Shown: positions 56,990-64,000 of the stretch, one piece after another
How the letters are laid out: each line of letters starts with the position of its first letter
Position numbering within the stretch: the stretch's first letter is position 1
DNA from: Dactylorhiza incarnata
Lineage: Eukaryota; Streptophyta; Magnoliopsida; Asparagales; Orchidaceae
Assembly: GCA_033032865.1 (NCBI GenBank)
Contig: JAWHQI010000068.1
Span: forward strand, 5,456,001 to 5,520,000
Reading direction: 5' to 3'
Length of the DNA: 64,000 bases
The notes under the pieces: generated by a model
Seen by the model: the letters and a program-made list of their open reading frames with translations, nothing else
Databases searched by the model: none
Told to the model about the DNA's origin: nothing
Program-made: the position numbers and the translations under genes

Positions 56990-58048
56990 GAGGCCGACCC
57001 CCTCATTAATTTCTCCTCTTGGATTACCCTTTTTTTGTTGTCTTCCACAATATTTCTCCAATTTTGGTAATTTTCTTTTTTATTATCTTTTTAAATGTTT
57101 TGTAATTTTATTTCTTAGTTTAAAAGTAATTTTATTTCTTCTAACCCCTTTATTATGGAAATAAATAAGTTTAGTTTGAATTTCGTGCATTTTCAGTATT
57201 GTAATTTTAATTTCATAGCGTAGTTTCAATTCTGCAATTTCCTTTCTGTCATGCAATTTTAATTCCTAATTTAGTTTCAATTCTGTCATTCAATTTTAAT
57301 TCCTAGCTTAGCTTCAATTTCTGCAATTTTAATTCCTGCATTTTCCCTTTCTTTAGCTAAGTTGATTTATTGCCATAATATTGATTTCATTTTCTCTTTG
57401 GTTCAATTTTATTGGTCTTCGTATATTTCGTTCTTTTCTTCCTTGACGCGACAAAGATTAGAGCCGAATATTATGTGTTCGTTTATTTTCGTTTCAAAGC
57501 GATTTCTGTTTTCGTTATTTTCCGTTTTCGTTGATTTCCATTTTTCGTTAATTTCCATTTCTAGCTTAGATTTCAATTTCTTGCGATTTCATTTGATTGT
57601 TTTGTTTTGTTTCCTTTTTTTATAGCTTATGCAATTATCTTTAATAGCATAGTTTGATTTATTGCTATGCATTTATTTCCTATCTATCTATTTGGATAGA
57701 AGTTGCTCACATATTTATTTCCCCTCTACCTATTTTAGTAGAGATTACACTTCTGTCTTTTAATTATGCAACTTCATTTTCAGTAATTCTTTTTAAGTGT
57801 AGATTCTTGTTTTTATTTATTTTAGTTTTAGTTAGCCTCAATTCACGCGATCTTTCGATAGAACAATAGTTCATTTTCTCGAAGTAGAAGTACTCAACAG
57901 ACCTGAGTCTAAATACGACCTTGATAATTTTCTAAAAATATCCTATATTATACGCGATAAGGTATACTTGCCTTTATCGAAAGAGTAGTTTCGATAACCA
58001 AAACAAAAACTCTGCAGAAAGCTTTCCTTTTTTCTTTAACTTAAATTT

Positions 58049-58067
58049 TTCGGCGCCGTCGCCGCCA
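58049..58067 (+). other. PBS-like sequence inside the B 3' LTR
   Basis: TTCGGCGCCGTCGCCGCC followed by tcgatattttgaaa, resembling the true B PBS TTTGGCGCCGTTGCCGG and its following ttaatattttgaaa at 39479-39515. It lies 177 bp before the LTR end. Confidence 0.65.
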
Positions 58068-58243
58068 TGTAATCGTCGATATTTTGAAAGAATGAAAGAC
58101 CATTACTTCTATCTCTCGAAGTAGGATAATGGTCAGTTTCTCGAAGTAGGAGTACTCACAAGACACCTCAAAAATGCCCGCCGAATTTTATCCTCATCAA
58201 CAAAAGCTTTGCCTGCAACACACTCTATAAATTTTACCTATCA

Positions 58244-58631
58244 CAGACGCTCCATTTTCTACAAGACATACAAGTTTATTCCTTTTAATGCAAATAAAAT
58301 TTAAGCAATAAATATTGCCACTCCTAGTGCCTGTTAAAATAGAGTCAGAGTTTTGGGAATCCTTGATCAGACACTCATCCTTGTGGAAGGCAACAGTATA
58401 TCCCAAGTCACATAGTTGACTTATGCTAATGAGGTTATATTGTAACCCTTCAACATAAGCTACCATTTTTATAGTGATACTACCATTAGTAATCTCACCA
58501 TAGCCTTTGACTACACCTCTGTCAGATCCACCAAATTTGACTTTGGGTCCATCTTCTACAGGTGTAAACTCCTTCAAGAGGCTTCTAGTTCCAGTCATGT
58601 TCCAGGAATAACCACTGTCCAAATTCCACAC
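58244..58631 (-). pseudogene. D protease and gag-pre-integrase fragment
   Basis: WNLDSGYSWNMTG (copia active site, with Tyr for Cys), FGGSDRGVVKGYGEITNG, LQYNLISISQLCDLGYTV, ending at LVENGAS where B begins. Codons left of 58244 belong to the B LTR. Confidence 0.87.
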
Positions 58632-58949
58632 AAGAGTCTTGGTAGTTTTTGGACATACCTACAAGATAGCTACGCCTCCATAGGAACCCATGCTTTCTTA
58701 GGTCCTAAGTGCTTGCTAGAAAAAGGTATAAATGGAAGATTAACAACCTGCCTTCTAATTCTCATGCGGGGATCATTCTGGACAGTTGGATTGAACTAAC
58801 AATCTTAGGAAAAATGCCCTACTTTACCACAACACCGACATTCAAATCTATTGTATCTAGATTTTCTTGTTGCACTTGGTCTGACTGGGTAAGGTTGTTG
58901 TGTGACAGCTAACCCTCCCTTCTTAGGCACTAAAGAATTTTTCCCAGTA

Positions 58950-60720
58950 TGAGATTTCTAAATGCTTTCACAGGAAAATTCTTTTAGGATACTGATAGAG
59001 CACTCTTCCCAAAGAAAGTCTGTCTTTTACTTAGCCAAGTAGAAGGGATCTTAAGACCACCCTCTGTCATATAGCTCTCTTTGCATCAATAGATTATGCT
59101 ATGATCATAGGGGTTTGAGGGTATGACTACTTTTCTGAAGACTGACTTTCCTTGAGCTGATTTCCCACTATCTTCACCTTGACAATAGCCCAAACCTTTC
59201 TTATTTGTCTGTGAAAAGCCATTAAGGGAAGAACAATTTGTGTCTTGGAATAACTGACCACAATTTTCCTTTCCTCTAAGATCTTATCCTCCAGCTTTTT
59301 TATTCTATTATTCTTATACTTAAGGACTTCAGTTAGAGTACTGGTGCTTAGTGTAGACATTGATAATTTGGCCTTTTCTTGATCTAGTTCAGTTACCTTC
59401 TCAAGCAATTAATCTCTCTTGTCACTTAAGGAGATGATCCCAGTTGCTTGTGCCTTACATAGATATTTTGCTTTCATAAGTGCTTCAAGCAGAGCACCAA
59501 ATTTCTCAATGTATTCAAAGTCATCTTCTCTTACTATTAAAGAGGAGCAGACATCTGAATCTGTGTCAGATATGGTTGGAGAGGCTGTAGGAATTACCTG
59601 GTTGTGATGGGATTCATCATAACTTCCTTCTTCTGAAAAGGCCATAGCCGCTATATGACTATCTGATGCTGATGAGGATGACTCAGTGCCGCTGTCACTA
59701 AGTTTTCTCACTTTCTTGGCTATAAAGTTGTTCTCCACCTTCCTGCTCTTTGAGTGCTTTCTATATTCACTCTTCTTTTCACTTCTATGGACACTCAGCT
59801 ATGATGTGTCCAGGCTTCTGGTAGCTATAACAAATAATATTAGAAGAGTTTTTTTGTTGGATTTAGAACCATACTTGTCAGATTTGTGTCTGGTCCCAGA
59901 TTTGTCTTCTCTTCTTGAACTGGAGGTAGAAGATTCATGCCTCCTGTTCCCTCTTCTTCTATTTCACAGTAGTTTCTTGAATTGTTTGGTGAACAAGGAG
60001 AGTTCACCAACTGAGAGATTAGAACATGAATTACTGAAGATCTCATCTCTTGAGATGCAAACAGCCTCCACAACCTTGTGCTTCCTTGAAGTGTCAGCTT
60101 TGAATTCCACTGTCCTTTCTCTGCTGTGAGCCTTAGAGTTCTCCTCTTCTGATTTTCTGGTATTCAACTGCAGCTCATAAGGTAGGAGTTTGCCAAACAG
60201 CTACTGGGCTCCATGTTTCCTAGATTGCCAACTTCTCTGATGGAACAGAGTTTCATATCCCATTCCTTGTTCAGAGATCTCAGGAATTTATCATTGAGCT
60301 CATAATTTGTGAACTCTCTTTCATAAGTTCTAAGCCCATTCACAATTCTGAAGAATTTTTCATAGCGGGTAGCTTTGTTGTCCTTGTCTTGCCTAAAGGA
60401 TTAATATTCCTGATTCAGAATGGATTTTCTATCATCCCTAACTTCTTTCTTTCCTTCCATGTAGATAAATAATGAATTCCACATTTCTTCGGTTGTTTTG
60501 TAATGGATTAGGTTCTGAAATGTGGAGTTATAAATTGCATTCAAAATTATATTTTTGGCTCTCTTGTCCATGGTGACCAAGTCTACTTCATCATTAGTAA
60601 ACTGAGACAATGTCTTAGGAAAAGGGATTGCTATTGGATCCATAGGAATAGTAATTGGAACATAGGGTCCCTTTTCTACAATAAAGTAGAATCTAGGATC
60701 CGAGGCTTCCATGTACAATT
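58950..60720 (-). pseudogene. D gag
   Basis: N part 60401-60718 with KRAKNIILNAIYNSTFQNLI and TTEEMWNSLFIYMEG (UBN2-type; clear homologue of C1). 59409-60167 gives a Ser/Arg-rich part and an acidic segment; 59127-59408 a coiled coil (LEKVTELDQEKAKLSMSTL). The knuckle is decayed. Many frame breaks. Confidence 0.8.
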
Positions 60721-60867
60721 TGATCCTCTGCTTTCAGATGGGAAAATTTTCTTTGGTGTAGATGGGCAACTTCATTGAACTCATCTCCTTGTGATGCTCA
60801 CCAACCATAGTTTGCTAATAACCCAAAATAGTTTAGGGATCTTGTTCTAAGTTGTTAGGCCTTTGAA

Positions 60868-60884
60868 CTCAACCTGCTTTCCAA
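60868..60884 (-). promoter_or_regulatory. Decayed primer-binding site of D
   Basis: AATTGGAAAGCAGGTTG on the minus strand in the position and with the outline of AATTGGTATCAGAGGGAGG. Several changes. Confidence 0.55.
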
Positions 60885-61230
60885 TTGAAAGATCTATGTT
60901 TGACTAAAGTGCACCTAGGGTGGGTGATTAGGTGATTTCAATGTTATTTAGTCCTTTAAATTTATTTAGCACAATACACAAGCAAGCCAGAAAACACACA
61001 GAGATTTATAGTGGTTTCCTTCAAGACAATGTGTCAAGAGGTAGTTCACTATCCCTCCCACCTATCTAGCAATGTGCTAGACTAGGCAACTTCTACAAAC
61101 ACTCAGATTTATTTTACAATATAGTAGAACTTACAACTCAGACCACAAGGGGTTCTACCTCATCCCTCACACAAAAAAGCTTACACTGAGGTTACACAAA
61201 GCCTACCAATAACTCAGACTTTGCAAGTCC

Positions 61231-61346
61231 TACCAAACTCAGATCTTCACCAAGATCCAACCAAACTTAGATCATCACCAATATCCTATCAAACTTAGAT
61301 CTTCGCCAAGATCCTACCAAACTCAGACCTTCACCAAGATTCTACC
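61231..61346 (-). repeat. About 30 bp tandem repeat in LTR D
   Basis: Four units of taccaaactcagatcttc-accaagatc with small changes. Confidence 0.85.
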
Positions 61347-61914
61347 CAAAGAAAGGTTGTTTTGATGTTACAGAAGAGAAGGCTTCAAAAATAAAGCTTT
61401 TACTGAATGATCTTCTTCTTCTTCTTGCTGATGTAGCCTCAGAGATCTTTAGAATCACCAAAGATTTCTTTAGAATCTTCTTCTGAAAAATATCAGAATG
61501 AACTTCTTGTACAGGAAGAAGATTCTTTCTTTGATCTTCACAACACAACAATGAGGACTTCTTGTTCAGCACACTTTTGTCTTTTTTTTATTGTAAGTGT
61601 GAGAGTGAGAAAATAATATCTGTCTTTAGAATTCGAAATTTTCTCTATTTATATTCCTCTGCACTTAATTTGGCCATTAAGGAATATAGACTGAAATGGC
61701 AGAATAATATGCCATAAATGCTTTTTGCCATTTTGGGAACTTGCATAATATAGAAGTATTAGAGATTCTTCTTTAATTGTTGTGTAACGGCTTGATATGC
61801 AAAGAATATATCAATAATTATTCCTTGATTTGTGCACAAGATAGGTGGTGTGAACATTCCCTGTATAACAAGTTCCATGAAATCTGTGCATTAAATGAGC
61901 TCTACAACTATCAA

Positions 61915-62300
61915 GATGATAAACTTCCTTCAAGCTGATATTGTCTTGATCATCTAGGCGATACAAAGTCTTCAAGACAATATCTTCTTGATCATCTTTA
62001 TGATATAAGGTCTTCAAGATGACATCGTTGACATGCTCCTTTCTTCAAGACTTAACATAATCTTCTTTACGATATGAGTTCTTCTAGACGATATCGTCGA
62101 GATGTTTCTTTCTACATGACTTATTTTTAATCTTCAAGTCGATAAGGATTCTTCAAGACGATATTGCTGAAATGCTATCTGTACGATTTAACTTGACTTT
62201 CTCAACAATAATTCTTCTTTAAGACGATATCGTCTAGACTGTCTCGATGATTTTTTTTTTGTCTCAGCAATTTTTCTGCTAAAGCTCAAGACGATATTTG
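61915..62300 (-). repeat. D U3 palindrome cluster
   Basis: Perfect GACGATATCGTC at 62087-62098 and 62223-62234; partial forms (cttcaagacgatat, gatatcgt, cgatatgag) about every 30-50 bp. The cluster ends about 260 bp before the TATA box. Confidence 0.82.
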
Positions 62301-62461
62301 ACTTAGTGGTTTTTCACTTCAATTATAGTTTTGATACTTAGAATATAGTGTTGATATATATGTCACATCATGAACTAAAACACACATAAAAAATAACTTT
62401 GCTTATCTATACTTGTGTTCCTTCTTCAAATCTAGGAATATTGAAGGCACAATACCCAACA

Positions 62462-64000
62462 AGCTCCTTCTCGATGGTGGTGTAATTCGCCTATTCCAAC
62501 GTAAGTGTCTTGATAGCATAATAAATTGGGTGTAAGTACTTGTTTACCCATTGGCCTAATATGGCGCCTACCGTAATATCACTCACGTCACACATAATTT
62601 CAAAGGATAGTGACCAATCTGGTGCGACTAAAATATGGGAATTTATAAGTTTAAAAGCCAAAAAACATTCTTCATTAAAAATAAAGGAAGATTCTTTTTT
62701 GAGAAGATAGGTTAACGACTTCCTGATTTTAGAAATTTTTTGTATATAACACCGATAAAACCCTGCGTGGCTTAAGAAACTTCTAATCGCTTTAACATTC
62801 ATTGGAGGGGGGAGTTTCTAGATAACTTCGATCATGGACCTATCAACCTCGATCCCTTTGCCCAATATTTAATGGTCGAGGACTAATCCTTCTTTAACCA
62901 TAAAATTGCATATCTCCCAATTGAGAGCTAGATTCATTTCCTTACAATGTTGAAGCACACGCTCGAGATTACTTAAACAACTTTGAAAAGAATTTCCGAT
63001 GATGGAGAAGTCATCCATGAAGACTTCAATCACTTCCTCTACTAACTCGTCAAAGATTGCTAGCATACATCTTTGGAATATAGGTGACGCGTTACAAAGG
63101 AAAAAAGGCATCCTTCGATAAGCGAAGGTGCAGAAAGGATAAGTGAATGTTTTTTTATCTTGGTCGTCGGGTGAAATATTGATTTGGAAGTATCCCGACA
63201 AACCATCAAGGAAATAATAGTAGGAGTGACCCGAAAGGCGTTCCAAGATTTGATCTATAAAGGGTAACAGGAAGTGATCTTTTCGGGTGGCATCATTTAG
63301 TTTCCGATAATCTCTGCACATTCGCCAACCCGTAACAGTATGAGTTGGAATTAATTCATTATTCTCATTTGCGACCACTATTATGTTGCCTTTCTTTGGA
63401 ATGACTTGTACTAGGCTAACCCAAGTACTATCTGAGATTGTCTAGAAGATTCTCGCATCTAAAAGTTTAATAACCTCAGCCTTAATGAATTCTTTCATAT
63501 TCGGGTTGAGCCATCATTGAGGCTGTACTGTGTTGTGGGAATTATCTTCAAGACAGATTTTGTGAGTGCATAAAGAGGGGTTAATCCCCTTGATATCAGA
63601 TATCTGCCACGCCATTTCATGGCAGCGATTACTTAAAACTAGAGTCAATTTAGAAAATTTTGAATCGCTTAGCTCGAATGATACGATAATGGGTAGCTTA
63701 GAATTTGTTTTTTAAAAAGAGATAATTTAGATGAGGAGGGGGGGGGGGGGGAGTTGCTTTAACTCTAAGATGGGTGATTCTTCATAGGAAGTTTTGATTT
63801 TCAAAATTTAAATTTGTAGTGGCTCGGCCAATGTGGGGTAAGAAAGTTCTTCTAAACAGAAGAGTTCGGCTAGCTTGGAATCATCACTAGAAGAGGAGAC
63901 TAAATCGGGAAGCGAATAAAAATCATTCTCAAAACATTCTTCCAAGTAGAAACATGAATCGTCATTTTCTAAGGTATTTTGCATCGAGGGATTTATGCTA
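62462..64000 (-). pseudogene. Element I: Athila-like pol (RT, start of RNase H)
   Basis: 62869-63378 holds GWRMCRDYRKLNDATRKDHF, FLDGLSGYFQINISP and catalytic FMDDFSIIGN; 62491-62802 the RT end and RNase H start (IMCDVSDITVGAILGQ). 63380-64000 is the protease-RT linker in broken frames with a G run at 63738-63752. Same family as A (compare 32500-34030) but a separate insertion. It is cut at 62461 by D and runs off the window. Confidence 0.9.

Larger units (their letters stand above)
39414..58243 (+). mobile_element. Element B: Athila-like, without gag or pol
   Basis: Plus strand. The LTR ends ATTTTACCTATCA at 39473 and 58243; PBS at 39480; two PPT motifs; 3' LTR 56326-58243. Between PBS and 3' LTR, apart from inserted C2, there is only about 2 kb of non-coding sequence, so B is a non-autonomous derivative of the same broad family as A (shared U3 motif, PPT and PBS type). 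It is inserted in the pol of D, cut at the codon after ENGAS; right flank CAGAC. Confidence 0.82.
56326..58243 (+). repeat. 3' LTR of B (1.9 kb)
   Basis: TGATG...TATCA. U3 with hairpin motifs, TATA box 56982-56989, pyrimidine-rich leader, and near the end a PBS-like sequence. Its last 60 bp align to 39414-39473. Confidence 0.8.
58244..62461 (-). mobile_element. Element D: Ty1/copia, right half
   Basis: Minus strand: 5' LTR 60886-62461, decayed PBS, gag, protease and start of the gag-pre-integrase domain, then cut at 58244 by B. The rest of pol and the 3' LTR should lie left of the window. Inserted in the Athila-like pol I; right flank AGCTC (62462-62466). Confidence 0.85.
60886..62461 (-). 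repeat. 5' LTR of D (1.58 kb)
   Basis: Minus strand TGTTGGGTATTG (62461) to TCTTTCA (60886); almost the same length and plan as the C2 LTR. TATA box TATAAATA (minus) at 61646-61653. Confidence 0.85.

Overview
The window is plant nuclear DNA made almost entirely of LTR retrotransposons inserted into one another; I see no host gene, rRNA or tRNA gene. Evidence: primer-binding sites for initiator tRNA-Met (TGGTATCAGAGCC) and a second type (TGGCGCCGTTGCCGG) typical of Athila/Tat elements; polypurine tracts; target-site duplications; and decayed gag, protease, RT, RNase H and integrase frames of Ty3/gypsy (chromovirus, Tekay/Del-like, Athila-like) and Ty1/copia (Sirevirus-like, Tork-like) types. 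This fits a large-genome seed plant; the species cannot be named from this sequence.

Layout, following the nesting. I use letters for the elements. The outermost is I, an Athila-like pol on the minus strand (62462-64000). D, a minus-strand copia (58244-62461), sits in I. B, a plus-strand Athila-like element without gag or pol (39414-39907 plus 54783-58243), sits in D. A, a minus-strand Athila-like element with decayed gag-pol (28604-39413), sits in the 5' LTR of B. G, a plus-strand Sirevirus-like element (8357-28603), sits in the 3' LTR of A. E, a minus-strand chromovirus with the best preserved gag-pol (1370-8356), sits in the 5' LTR of G. H, known only by one minus-strand LTR (1-1369), sits in the 3' LTR of E. 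That is a seven-deep nest whose missing left halves should all lie to the left of the window. Side insertions: F, a Tekay/Del-like element with 4.6 kb LTRs (11512-24827, TSD TCTTC), in G; solo LTR S (12340-13399, TSD AAAGG) in F; probable solo LTR J (about 37157-38335) in the 5' LTR of A; and copias C2 (39908-54782) and C1 (about 40053-45589) in B.

Three observations go beyond ordinary annotation. (1) A 90-91 nt module occurs five times in three unrelated lineages (A twice, G once, both LTRs of F), always in the sense of its element, closed by complementary ends UCUUG/CAAGA; it looks like a shared RNA element. (2) Eight LTR families each carry a private cluster of short, mostly GC-rich hairpin palindromes in U3, in several cases directly upstream of a TATA box; one of these palindromes also sits in frame inside a gag gene and codes a peptide repeat. 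(3) Two extra decayed reading frames of unknown function accompany such clusters: one of about 480 codons between copia LTR sequences (45785-47223), and one antisense to Sirevirus G that was split by the insertion of F (24852-24828, then 11511-10555).

All coding regions carry stops, frameshifts or lost catalytic residues, so nothing here is expected to transpose on its own today.
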